This document shows positions 17,241-25,232 of a stretch of DNA of 64,000 nucleotides, one piece after another. A program made the translations under genes and the position numbers. Position 1 is the first letter of the stretch; each line of letters opens with the position of its first letter. Origin of the DNA: Bacillota bacterium. Its GTDB lineage: Bacteria > Bacillota > UBA4882 > UBA8346. The DNA lies in assembly GCA_023401925.1 (NCBI GenBank), contig JAEXDA010000006.1, forward strand, positions 21,396-85,395, read 5' to 3'. The notes beneath the pieces were generated by a model, which saw only the letters and a list, made by a program, of their open reading frames with translations, had not been told where the DNA came from and made no database searches.

Positions 17241-18596
17241 ATGTCACAGATTGAAATTTCCTATGAAGATCAGAAAACAAATTCGATCAGCAGACCGCGG
17301 TATGGCTGTTCCATCGGTGCTATGTATTCTGCAAGTGCAATTCCCGGAGTAGTCCCTATTACTCATTGCGGACCGGGTTGTTCGGATAAGCAATATACGA
17401 ATCTTGCTTTTTACAACGGCTTTCAGGGGGGCGGCTACAGCGGCGGAGCTGTTCCGCCCAGCGTTAATGCTTCTGAAAAAGAAGTTGTATTTGGCGGCAG
17501 TGAACGGCTGGCAGAATTGATACAGTCCTCAATAAAAGTGATTGATGCGGATTTGTTTGTAGTGCTTACGGGTTGCATCGCTGATCTGGTTGGAGATGAT
17601 GTGCCGTCAGTTGTAACAAAATTTCAAGAAAGAGGTGTTCCGATTGTCTATGCCGAAACAGGCGGATTTAAAGGAAATAATTATACAGGCCACGAATTGG
17701 TAACCAAGTCGATTATTGACCAATATGTAGGCGATTACAATGGGGAAAAGAAAAGTGACATGGTGAATGTTTGGTCTGAGCTTCCCTATCAAAATCCATT
17801 TTGGAGAGGTGATCTTTCTGAAATTAAACGTGTTCTCGAAGGAATCGGCTTAAAGGTTAATATTTTATTTGGCCACGACTCAAAAGGTGTTAAAGAATGG
17901 AAAGAAATTCCTAAAGCGCAGTTTAACCTGGTCATTTCAACTTGGCTGGGGCTTCAGACGGCAGAGCATCTTCAGAAAAAATATAATCAGCCGTTTTTAC
18001 ATATACCGGCAATCCCTATTGGAGCAAAAGCAACTTCTGAGTTTTTGCGAAAGGTATCAGATTTTGCAGGACTGGATTTGAAAAAAAAAGAGAAGTTCAT
18101 TCGAAAAGAAGAGAATCTTTATTATAAATATTTGGAAGATTTTTCGGATTTTTATGCTGAATATTGGTGGGGTGTTCCATCAAAATTTGCTGTTTTAGGT
18201 GAAAGCAGCTATAACCTTGCCATTACAAAATTTCTTGTCAATCAGCTTGGGTTAATTCCGGTTAAGCAAATTATAACAGAAAACCCTCCCGAAGAGTATA
18301 AAGACAGCATTAGAAAGGAATTTGCAAATATTGCGGAGGATGTCAGTGTTATTCCTCTTTTTTTGGAAGATGGTTATCTGGTTGAACAAGCCCTCATTAC
18401 TTCTGAGGAAAAACCTGCTATTATTTTAGGCACAAGTTGGGATAGAGATGCCGCAAAAAAGTTGGGCGGAAAAACTGTTGAAATTGGCTTTCCTGCATCC
18501 TATGAAGTCATTTTAGCAAGAACAAATGTTGGGTATAAAGGTGCCTTGTCATTGCTTGAAAAAATATTTACGATTGGGATTAGCGCAAGTGCTTAA
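17241..18596 (+). CDS. Nitrogenase-like component 1, beta (K-type) subunit
   Basis: A 451-residue partner of the preceding gene, with GGAGGT before its ATG. Its P-cluster Cys set is complete: Cys23 (RYGCSIGAMYS), Cys47 (HCGPGC) and Cys112 (LTGCIADLVGDD), spaced as NifK Cys70, Cys95 and Cys153. FGGSERLAELI and VVLTGCIADLVGDDVPSVV are typical. The N terminus is short, as in nitrogenase-like enzymes rather than NifK. With the D subunit it should form an alpha2-beta2 complex, fed electrons by a NifH-like ATPase that must be encoded elsewhere. Codon use is AT-rich, unlike the GC-rich genes that follow from 19407. Confidence 0.88.
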   Translation: MSQIEISYEDQKTNSISRPRYGCSIGAMYSASAIPGVVPITHCGPGCSDKQYTNLAFYNGFQGGGYSGGAVPPSVNASEKEVVFGGSERLAELIQSSIKVIDADLFVVLTGCIADLVGDDVPSVVTKFQERGVPIVYAETGGFKGNNYTGHELVTKSIIDQYVGDYNGEKKSDMVNVWSELPYQNPFWRGDLSEIKRVLEGIGLKVNILFGHDSKGVKEWKEIPKAQFNLVISTWLGLQTAEHLQKKYNQPFLHIPAIPIGAKATSEFLRKVSDFAGLDLKKKEKFIRKEENLYYKYLEDFSDFYAEYWWGVPSKFAVLGESSYNLAITKFLVNQLGLIPVKQIITENPPEEYKDSIRKEFANIAEDVSVIPLFLEDGYLVEQALITSEEKPAIILGTSWDRDAAKKLGGKTVEIGFPASYEVILARTNVGYKGALSLLEKIFTIGISASA

Positions 18597-19174
18597 AAAA
18601 AATTCTGTTAACCGTAAAGTTTACAAGTAATCGTACTGTTTCGATTCCGGTCTTCGGCACCATTATTATTGAAGGTCTGGAAAATTGGCAACTATGTCCA
18701 AAGCCTTTAATTTTTTTTATTAAAATTCTGGAACTATTGTTACTTGTATTTAAATCATTTTTTATAATTCAGCATCTTTTTTTCCGGGACCCTGGGGGAA
18801 TGGATCATAAACGCCCGGCCCGGTATGGTGATTCGACGGTACTTTGAACCGCCGAATTTTTGTTTTTGGGATCCTTTTTACAAAACCGCGGCACTATTGA
18901 ATCTATAAGAAATATACTTATGGGGGTGTTTGAAGCTTTGAAAGAAAGTTTGAACATTTGGAAGAACGTCTGAACAGTTTTGAAAGAAAATTATTTCAAA
19001 AACTAAAGAATATCAATGTCCAGAACCAATTTTAATAATTATTAACGGAGACCCTAGGGATAAATAGTCTATGAAAGTATTTGGTTTTCCTTTTAACAAG
19101 AAAAAAATTGAACTTTATATCTATAATGATGTTTTTAATGAAGGTAATTTACGCAATTTTAATATGGAATGTTA
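18597..19174. other. Spacer after nflK
   Basis: AT-rich with no supported gene. It contains a terminator (see 18831) and short broken frames. It separates two segments of very different base composition. Confidence 0.5.
18831..18862 (+). terminator. Intrinsic terminator downstream of nflK
   Basis: ATTCGACGGT (18831-18840) pairs with ACCGCCGAAT (18848-18857), one mismatch, 7-nt loop, then TTTTTG. A decayed look-alike occurs near 24987. Confidence 0.7.
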
Positions 19175-19203
19175 TTGACAATAAACTTGCTGCATATTAG
19201 GAT
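19175..19203 (+). promoter_or_regulatory. Promoter of the desulfinase/ABC operon
   Basis: TTGACA (19175-19180), a 17-bp spacer and TAGGAT (19198-19203), giving a leader of about 200 nt. Confidence 0.5.
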
Positions 19204-19406
19204 AGGATATAACATAGTAAACCGATCGGAATAATTTATTTATGTATTTGAGCGGTAGAACACCGGATACCGGTGAGGATGCTCGTGTCAATTGGATAAC
19301 AGGAATTGCTTGATCAGGAAAACCGGAGCCAAAGCTGCTCACATTTAGTTTTTTCCATTTTTGCTTTGGACAATATGCTAATGCTCAAAAATAAAAGGGG
19401 GAAAGA
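19204..19406 (+). promoter_or_regulatory. Structured 5' leader of the desulfinase operon
   Basis: Perfect hairpin CACCGG/ATA/CCGGTG (19261-19275) lies inside a GAGC/GCTC closing helix (19250-19253 with 19281-19284). A further helix CCAAAGC (19329-19335) with GCTTTGG (19363-19369) stands before the GGGGGAAAG ribosome site. I recognise no known riboswitch class; sulfur or cofactor control is possible but unproven. Confidence 0.35.
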
Positions 19407-20441
19407 ATGATGGCTCAAATCAAGGAAAGGCAGATTCTTTACACGATTTGTCCAGTGGGTAACGCCAGTTACATCGCAGTGAACAAGGGATGGGTGGCGG
19501 ACGGTCTGGCCGCCCATGGTGTCACGGCCACGCGTCTGCAGACTTTGCCGCAAGAGAGGTGGGCCGCTCATTTTACCTACGAGGAAACGGCCTTATTCCG
19601 GGAGGGCGGCAATATCCCGCCCACTTGGGCAAAATCGCGCGGCGCGGAACCGGTCCTGCTTGGCCTGACCTTTCTGAATTGGAAGCAATACATCCTGGTG
19701 CGGACTGATTCTCCGCTCCAGTCGGTGGAGCAATTGCGCGGACGTAAACTGGGACTGCCGGTCAACCCCGGTTATCCGCCGGTTGATTTTTGGAAAGCCA
19801 CTTCTGAGCGGGGCTTTGAGACAGCGCTCGCTGCGCGGGGCGTCACCCGTGCCGAGGTCACCCTGGTGGAGCTGAGTGACGATTATCAGGCGCGTCGACG
19901 TGAACTGCACCACCGACCGGGCGAGCGAGAGAGCGAAGCGTTGCTCCAAGGCGAGGTGGACGCGATCTTCTATACCGGAACTTGGGTACAGACATTACTG
20001 GAAACCGGTAAGGTCCGCCCGCTCTTTGAAATCAGCGCTAATCCCGATTTGATCTGGCCGATCAGTAACGATAATCCGATCGTTCTCACGGTAAGCCGTC
20101 CCTTGGCGGAGGAAGCGCCGGAGATTGTGGTCGAGTATCTGAAGCAGGTATTGCGGGCGTCGGAATGGGCCAAGGCCAACCGTAGCGAAGTGGAAACAAT
20201 CTTCGCCGAGCAGACCTTCGGGACCCCGGCGCAAGTGGCGGCCGCCCGTCCGGTCGACTTTTATCAGCACTTGACGCCGGAACTCACGGAAAAAGGATTC
20301 CTGGCCCTTGAAAGCCAGCAGCGTTTTCTGTACGACCATGGCTATATCAGCCAGACATTCGCCGTGGAAAAATGGGCCGACGATCGTTTCTTAAAGGCGG
20401 CCGCCGCGGCGCTGGAAAGTTCACTTCCGGCCGCCATTTAG
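19407..20441 (+). CDS. DszB-like desulfinase (putative C-S lyase), paralog 1
   Basis: A 344-residue protein of the periplasmic-binding-protein fold but with no signal peptide, so it acts in the cytoplasm. It shares the DszB (2'-hydroxybiphenyl-2-sulfinate desulfinase) signature: Cys15 in ICPVGNA (DszB Cys27), His55 and Arg65 in HFTYEETALFREGGNIPP (DszB His60 and Arg70, same 10-residue spacing and GGxIPP end). These are the catalytic Cys-His-Arg of DszB. The rest (VRTDSPLQSVEQLRGRKLGL, GEVDAIFYTGTW, ESQQRFLYDHGY) follows DszB through to the C terminus. It is likely to release sulfite from a sulfinate; the actual substrate is unknown. Automatic annotation would call it a sulfonate-binding protein. 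It is the first gene of a five-gene run and strikingly GC-rich compared with nflDK. Confidence 0.8.
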   Translation: MMAQIKERQILYTICPVGNASYIAVNKGWVADGLAAHGVTATRLQTLPQERWAAHFTYEETALFREGGNIPPTWAKSRGAEPVLLGLTFLNWKQYILVRTDSPLQSVEQLRGRKLGLPVNPGYPPVDFWKATSERGFETALAARGVTRAEVTLVELSDDYQARRRELHHRPGERESEALLQGEVDAIFYTGTWVQTLLETGKVRPLFEISANPDLIWPISNDNPIVLTVSRPLAEEAPEIVVEYLKQVLRASEWAKANRSEVETIFAEQTFGTPAQVAAARPVDFYQHLTPELTEKGFLALESQQRFLYDHGYISQTFAVEKWADDRFLKAAAAALESSLPAAI

Positions 20442-20446
20442 AAGGA

Positions 20447-20577
20447 GCAATCCCAAAAGTAAATCCCGTGCGTTCACGAACGCGCAATAAAGAAATACAG
20501 TATCTTGAAATCACCATATTCAAAGAAGCTATCTATGATTTCTTATTGATTTTCAACTGCTTTTTTAGACAGCCTCA
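20447..20577 (+). repeat. MITE-like repeat, copy A, between the two desulfinase genes
   Basis: A non-coding unit of about 130 bp that starts TCCCAAAAGTAAAT and ends TTTTTTAGACAGCCTC, with AAGAAATACA and TGATTTCTTATTGATTTT arms inside. It matches a copy at 47871-47990. The left terminus is damaged. Confidence 0.65.
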
Positions 20578-20608
20578 TTTCTTCAAAATTCAGAAAGGAA
20601 AAGAATTC

Positions 20609-21628
20609 ATGAGCACTGAGCTGCTAAATGGACAACGCCAAATCCTATACAGTATTTGCCCGGTGGGTAACGCTAGTTACATCGCGCTGAAACAAGGTTG
20701 GTTGACCGAAGGTTTAGCCGAACTGGGTGTAACTGCCACCAAGTTGCAGATCTTGCCGCAGGAACGGTGGCAGGTACATTTTACTTACGAAGATCCGGCC
20801 TTATTTCGCGAGGGTGGCAACATCCCGCCGATTTGGGCCAAATCGCGCGGTGCCCAACCGGTCTTGCTCGGCTGGATGTTTCTCGGCTGGAAGCAGCTTA
20901 TCCTGGTTCGAGCTGATTCCCCGTTCCAAGCGGTGGAAGAATTGCGACATAGGCGATTGGGCGTGACTCGTAGCGCCGACAGCCGGATCGACTTTTGGCA
21001 GGCTACTATCCGGCGTGGCTTTGAGACTGCCTTGGCCGCGCGGGGTTTAACTCCGCGGGATGTCGATTTTGTTGAGATTCTGGCCGAACAGGGACGGGGA
21101 CACCGCGAGACCTTTGCCCTGGAGGCGCTGGAGAGCGGACGGGTGGACGCGGTATATTACGGCGGCTCTTGGGCACAGTCGTTGCTGGAAACCGGCAAGT
21201 TGCGTGCCATCTATGACTTGAGCGCCGACCCTTCGCTGGTCTGGCCGATCAGCAATGAGCACCCCAACATTCTTACGGTTAGCCGTAAACTGGCGGAAAG
21301 CGCGCCGGAAATCGTCGTCGCCTATCTGAAACAAGTACTGAAAGCGGCCGAATGGGCCAAAACGCACCGCCTGGAAGTGGAGAACATCTTCGCCGAACAG
21401 ACCAGCGGCACCCCGGAACAGGTAGCGGCGGCCCGACCGGCTGATTTTCATCTGCAACTGACGCCGGAACTCTCCGAAGCGGGCTTGTTGGCCTTAGAAA
21501 GCCAGCAGCGGTTCTTATTGGACCACGGCTATATCGAACGGAGTTTTGCCATAGACCAATGGGTGGACGCCCGGTTTCTGCAGGCGGCCAGGGAGGAAAC
21601 GGCAAGTCCCGGGCTGGCTGCGTTCTAA
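20609..21628 (+). CDS. DszB-like desulfinase (putative C-S lyase), paralog 2
   Basis: A 339-residue paralog of the previous gene. The start at 20609 (MSTELLNGQRQILYSICPVGNA) follows AGAAAGGAAAAG; the open frame reaches back to 20372, but that part is the repeat and the end of the first gene. Cys (about residue 17) in ICPVGNA and the HFTYEDPALFREGGNIPP block carry the DszB Cys, His and Arg. There is no signal peptide. The two copies differ mostly in the central part (after RRLGV and around the EQGRGHRE loop), which in DszB lines the substrate pocket, so they may use different substrates or work as a heteromer. GC-rich codons as in paralog 1. Confidence 0.8.
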   Translation: MSTELLNGQRQILYSICPVGNASYIALKQGWLTEGLAELGVTATKLQILPQERWQVHFTYEDPALFREGGNIPPIWAKSRGAQPVLLGWMFLGWKQLILVRADSPFQAVEELRHRRLGVTRSADSRIDFWQATIRRGFETALAARGLTPRDVDFVEILAEQGRGHRETFALEALESGRVDAVYYGGSWAQSLLETGKLRAIYDLSADPSLVWPISNEHPNILTVSRKLAESAPEIVVAYLKQVLKAAEWAKTHRLEVENIFAEQTSGTPEQVAAARPADFHLQLTPELSEAGLLALESQQRFLLDHGYIERSFAIDQWVDARFLQAAREETASPGLAAF

Positions 21629-21691
21629 CAGCACGGGAGCATGGACAGAATTTTTGATACAAATTTATTTTTTAAAAGGAGATCTGAAAAC

Positions 21692-22684
21692 ATGAAATCA
21701 TTGCAACAGAATGTCGCCCAAAAACTTATCTTTTTACTTATCGTCTTGGTGTCCGTGATGACAAGCGGGATCGGATACGGAAAGGAAGTGCTGCCGATCT
21801 TTAAGGCGGGCGCTCAGGACTGGCAGTATGTGGCCAGGGAGAAGGGATGGTTGGACAAACCCTTCGCCAGGCTCGGAACCAAATTCGAGATCACTGAGTA
21901 CGGGGTAGGCAACGAGGGCGTACTCTTCGAACGGGGTAACCTTCATATTGCACAAAGGATGTTATATCCGACCCTGCTCGCCAAAAGCGCCGGTTTTGAC
22001 ATCGTAGTGGTCCAGGCGTCCAGCCATCCGGAAACGAAGATTGCCAGTATTGTCGTTCCAATCGATTCGCCGGTCAAGACTTTCGACGATCTCAAAGGCA
22101 AAAAAGTCGCTTCCTGGCGTTACGGTTGCCCCTACATGGTCCTTTTTGAAATACTGGAGCAGCATAATTGGGATCTTTCGGACATTAAGTTCATCAATAT
22201 CCCCTCAACCGAGTTCAAAACGGTGTTGCTTTCCAAAGAGGTTGATGCAATTGCGGTACATCCGCATATTGAGGCCGCTGCCTTGCTTTTACAGGGCTTG
22301 GCCCGTGAGATCGCCTATCCCACCAAGGATTCTAATTACGTCAATGGCGGCGGGATCACGGTGGCTTTCACCCCGCGCATCATCGCCGACAAGTATCCGG
22401 ATGTGCTCAAACTGTATCTGAAAATCCAGGATCAGACCCGGAAGTGGATCCTGAAAAATCAGGACGAAGCCGCCAAAATTGTTGAGAAATACCGCCGGGT
22501 TCCCGCGGACTACTCCAAGTTCTCCTGGGAACGCTCCTCGGCGACCTGGGGCTCGGAGTATTCTTATACCAAAGTGGTCAGTGAAAGCGAGCGGACCCAG
22601 GATTGGCTGATCAAGCACGGTGATATTCCGGCCGACAAACGGGTCGATTTGAAGGAACTTATTGACAAAAGTTTTTTTAAATAA
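21692..22684 (+). CDS. ABC transporter substrate-binding protein, SsuA/TauA/NrtA type
   Basis: A 330-residue protein. The start at 21692 lies behind AAAAGGAGA. A signal peptide (MKSLQQNVAQ, hydrophobic KLIFLLIVLVSVMTSGIGYG) precedes the mature part beginning KEVLPIFKAG; no lipobox Cys is seen. The body has the family pattern: VAREKGWLDKPFARLG, VVVPIDSPVKTFDDLKGKKVASWRYG, then KEVDAIAVHPHIEAAALLL and the C-terminal YSYTKVVSESERTQDWLIKHGDI. It lacks the HFTY and Cys motifs of the two upstream genes, so this is the real transport receptor of the cluster. It binds an anionic organosulfur or similar solute and delivers it to the permease. Confidence 0.88.
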   Translation: MKSLQQNVAQKLIFLLIVLVSVMTSGIGYGKEVLPIFKAGAQDWQYVAREKGWLDKPFARLGTKFEITEYGVGNEGVLFERGNLHIAQRMLYPTLLAKSAGFDIVVVQASSHPETKIASIVVPIDSPVKTFDDLKGKKVASWRYGCPYMVLFEILEQHNWDLSDIKFINIPSTEFKTVLLSKEVDAIAVHPHIEAAALLLQGLAREIAYPTKDSNYVNGGGITVAFTPRIIADKYPDVLKLYLKIQDQTRKWILKNQDEAAKIVEKYRRVPADYSKFSWERSSATWGSEYSYTKVVSESERTQDWLIKHGDIPADKRVDLKELIDKSFFK

Positions 22685-22770
22685 GGCGGTTGATAAGCCC
22701 GACGCAGGCTCAAACGAAGCTATGAAAGCGTTCGGCCAGCCGTCGGCTTTAATCACGGAGGTAAGCTTTA

Positions 22771-23607
22771 ATGAGTAAGGAGTTAGACCCGAAAAAACCG
22801 TTTTTACAAATCCAGTTAATAAAATTGACCGATTTGACCGGATTGGGAACTCGCGTCGCCACGTTGATCATTCCGGTGCTATTAATCGTTTCCTGGCAGA
22901 TCTGCTCATTGTTGGGACTTTTTCATCCGGCCGCGCTGCCGTCGCCCGCCAAAGTATGGGCCGCTTTTTTGGGATTGATCGCCGACGGCACGCTTTTTAG
23001 CGATTTGAGCACTTCAGTGCTGCGGGTGTTGGACGGGTTTATCTGGGGAGTTTCCATTGGACTGGTGATTGGCATTTTGAGCGGGCTTTCCCGTTTTGTG
23101 GAGCGTTTGGTCAGTCCGGTAGTCGATGCGTTTCGGCAGATTCCCGTCTTTGCCTGGCTTCCCCTGATCATACTGTGGTTCGGCATCGGCGAATTATCCA
23201 AAGGAGTGATTATCGCCAAGTCCGTTTTTGTGCCGGTCTTCGTCAATACGTTACAGGGAATCCGCGGGGTCCCCCAGGAGTATGTGGAAGTGGCCCGGGT
23301 GCTGGAGCTTAATCACTGGAAATTCCTGCGCAAGGTGGTCATCCCTTCGGCCCTGCCGTCGATTTTCACTGGAATTCGTTTGGGAGCCGGATTTGCCTGG
23401 ATGGCGGTGGTCGCTGCGGAGATGCTGGGCGGATTGAGCGGCGTGGGCTACGCCTTGATGCGTTCCAAAGAATTCTTTCAGACTGATAGCCTGATCGCTT
23501 TAATGGCCGTGATTGGCGTGGTCGGTCTGACAGTGGACCGTTCGTTAAAATGGCTCGAGACCTCCACTTTAAAGTGGCGGAAAGGTTTTACCGGTAATGG
23601 CAAATAG
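22771..23607 (+). CDS. ABC transporter permease, sulfonate/nitrate/taurine type
   Basis: A 278-residue BPD_transp_1 permease with about six helices. The EAA loop is clear: EYVEVARVLELNHWKFLRKVVIPSALPSIFTGIRLG. LPSPAKVWAAFLGLIADGTLFSDLSTSVLRVLDGF is the typical SsuC-like N-terminal stretch. A CGGAGG site precedes ATG 22771. It follows the binding protein by 86 bp and precedes the ATPase. Transports the solute bound by the 21692 product. Confidence 0.9.
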   Translation: MSKELDPKKPFLQIQLIKLTDLTGLGTRVATLIIPVLLIVSWQICSLLGLFHPAALPSPAKVWAAFLGLIADGTLFSDLSTSVLRVLDGFIWGVSIGLVIGILSGLSRFVERLVSPVVDAFRQIPVFAWLPLIILWFGIGELSKGVIIAKSVFVPVFVNTLQGIRGVPQEYVEVARVLELNHWKFLRKVVIPSALPSIFTGIRLGAGFAWMAVVAAEMLGGLSGVGYALMRSKEFFQTDSLIALMAVIGVVGLTVDRSLKWLETSTLKWRKGFTGNGK

Positions 23608-23674
23608 ATCGAGTGATTTAAGGAAATACGCCGCGATGTATTGCGGTGGCGTTAGAATTGGCGATGGAAGGGTA

Positions 23675-24454
23675 ATGCAGATGGGTCAGGTGGATAATTC
23701 AGTAATGGTTTCAATTCAGAGTGTCTCTAAGACGTTTCGCTCGCATACCAAAAATGTATTGGCGTTGCAGAAAGTATCATTGGGCGTCCGTAAGGGTGAA
23801 TTTTTGGTGATTCTGGGTCCCAGCGGTTGCGGCAAGACCACTTTGCTGCGGCTGATCGCCGGTCTGGAGACCGATTACGAGGGCAAAATTATAGTCGAGG
23901 GCAAACCGATCGTTGGGCCTGGATTGGAACGGGGCATGGCTTTTCAAGAGCACCGCTTGCTTCCATGGCTGACTGTCACTGAGAATGTTTCCTTGGGTTT
24001 GAGCGGCAACCAAAGCGGTATCGCGGATAAGGTGGAGCGTTATTTGGAAAAGGTGGGTCTGGAAGGATTTGGTCATGTCTATCCCAGCCAGCTCTCCGGA
24101 GGGATGGCCCAACGGGCGGCCATTGCCCGGGCTTTGGTGAACCAGCCCAAAGTGCTGTTATTGGATGAACCCTTTGGCGCGCTGGATGCGATCACCCGGG
24201 TGCGGATGCAGTCAGAGATCGAACGGATTTGGCTGGCCGAAAAGACTACGATGATCCTGATCACTCATGATATCGATGAAGCTGTTTACTTGGGCGACCG
24301 GGTGGCGGTGATGACCGGCCGGCCGGGCGAGATCAAGGCGGTGTTTGATATCGGCCTGGGCCGGCCACGTGACAGGAATGACGTCACCTATGTGACGATC
24401 CGGCGGCAAGTGTTGAATGCGTTGGAGGAGAGTATGGGGACGTTTTCAATCTAA
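23675..24454 (+). CDS. ABC transporter ATP-binding protein, SsuB/TauB type
   Basis: A 259-residue ATPase. ATG 23675 follows GGAAGGG; an upstream in-frame ATG at 23597 would overlap the permease end and add 26 poorly conserved residues. Motifs: Walker A GPSGCGKTT, Q-loop FQEHRLLPW, signature LSGGMAQRAAIARAL, Walker B VLLLDEPFGALD and switch ITHDIDEAVYLGD. The FQEHRLLPW form is typical of nitrate/sulfonate/taurine importers. Last gene of the desulfinase/ABC run. Confidence 0.9.
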   Translation: MQMGQVDNSVMVSIQSVSKTFRSHTKNVLALQKVSLGVRKGEFLVILGPSGCGKTTLLRLIAGLETDYEGKIIVEGKPIVGPGLERGMAFQEHRLLPWLTVTENVSLGLSGNQSGIADKVERYLEKVGLEGFGHVYPSQLSGGMAQRAAIARALVNQPKVLLLDEPFGALDAITRVRMQSEIERIWLAEKTTMILITHDIDEAVYLGDRVAVMTGRPGEIKAVFDIGLGRPRDRNDVTYVTIRRQVLNALEESMGTFSI

Positions 24455-24849
24455 ACAGCCGGCGCTGATCATTGTTTGAGCCGACTGCTTATCCAATCTT
24501 CCTTAGTGCAATTTACTAAATCCTCTAAGACATTAAAAGATAAATTTATCAAGTTGTTGAGATTCGATTATTCAACTTTGGATAACATCATAGGATGGGG
24601 TTACACTTGTTTCGATTATTAAATTAGAAATTTGCTTCCGGCGTTGACAATAGTGGGGAAGAGAAAAAAGATTTAGGAAACGCTATCATCGGGAAAAATA
24701 CAAAGTTCTTTATAGTTGAATAAATTTATTTTGCCGTTCTATATACCCGATTTTTTTCGATTGAATTTGATTGGGGAATATTAACATATTAACTTTGTCA
24801 GGACTTTTCAATAAATTCGACTAGAGAACATTGAAAGTATTGTACGGCC
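24455..24849 (+). repeat. Spacer with the left flank of tRNA 3'-end copy 3
   Basis: No gene. From about 24720 the DNA resembles 4405-4541: ATTTATTTTGCCGTTC, then TTTTTTTCGATT and CAATAAATTCGACTAGA near the end. The two flanks share order and spacing. Confidence 0.55.
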
Positions 24850-24877
24850 ACAGGTACAAATCATGTCGCCCCAACCA
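24850..24877 (+). repeat. tRNA 3'-end copy 3 (attachment-site-like, mutated)
   Basis: ACAGGTACAAATCATGT followed by CGCCCCAACCA: the same T-arm and acceptor strand as copies 1 and 2, with three or four changes that break base pairs. It closes the segment that starts at copy 2 (6863). Confidence 0.6.
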
Positions 24878-24887
24878 TTAAAACATT

Positions 24888-24922
24888 GAACTGACGACGG
24901 ACCATTTGGCCGTCAATTTTTT
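24888..24922 (+). terminator. Terminator remnant behind tRNA 3'-end copy 3
   Basis: GACGG (24896-24900) with CCGTC (24910-24914), then AATTTTTTT. It corresponds to the terminator behind copy 2, with an insertion in the left arm. Confidence 0.55.
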
Positions 24923-25232
24923 TGACGTTCCATATTATTAAGATGTCAGTATTAATCCTGTGGCCTTGAACAGTAGAAAATGTTGATTTGACGGTACTTT
25001 GGATCGCTAAAGTTTTGTTTCCGGCGGAGTTGTAACCAACTTATGCAATAAGAACTGGTTGCGGTTTTGAATAAAGCGCTTGATCACAAGCAAATGCCGT
25101 TGGATTTAACTTCCTGAAACTCCCGGAAAGATACAATTAAATCATCAGATAATAAATATTAATTCGAAGGTGAATCTCTCCATTATACCTAAACAGTAGG
25201 TAATCCAGTGGAAATGGCGATTGGACGATAAT
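24923..25232. other. Spacer, no gene seen
   Basis: AT-rich. Around 24987 a decayed hairpin (TTGACGGTACTTTGGATCGC) resembles the terminator at 18831. Nothing else is supported. Confidence 0.45.

Noticed and set aside
15698..18596. A true dinitrogen-fixing nifDK
   Set aside because: Short K subunit, different residues at the NifD Gln191 and His195 positions, and no nifH, nifB, nifE or nifN.
20372..20608. N-terminal extension of the second desulfinase
   Set aside because: It would translate the end of the first gene in another frame and the MITE-like repeat; a ribosome site stands before 20609.
19407..21628. Two further substrate-binding proteins of the importer
   Set aside because: No signal peptide, and DszB catalytic residues with their motif context are conserved.
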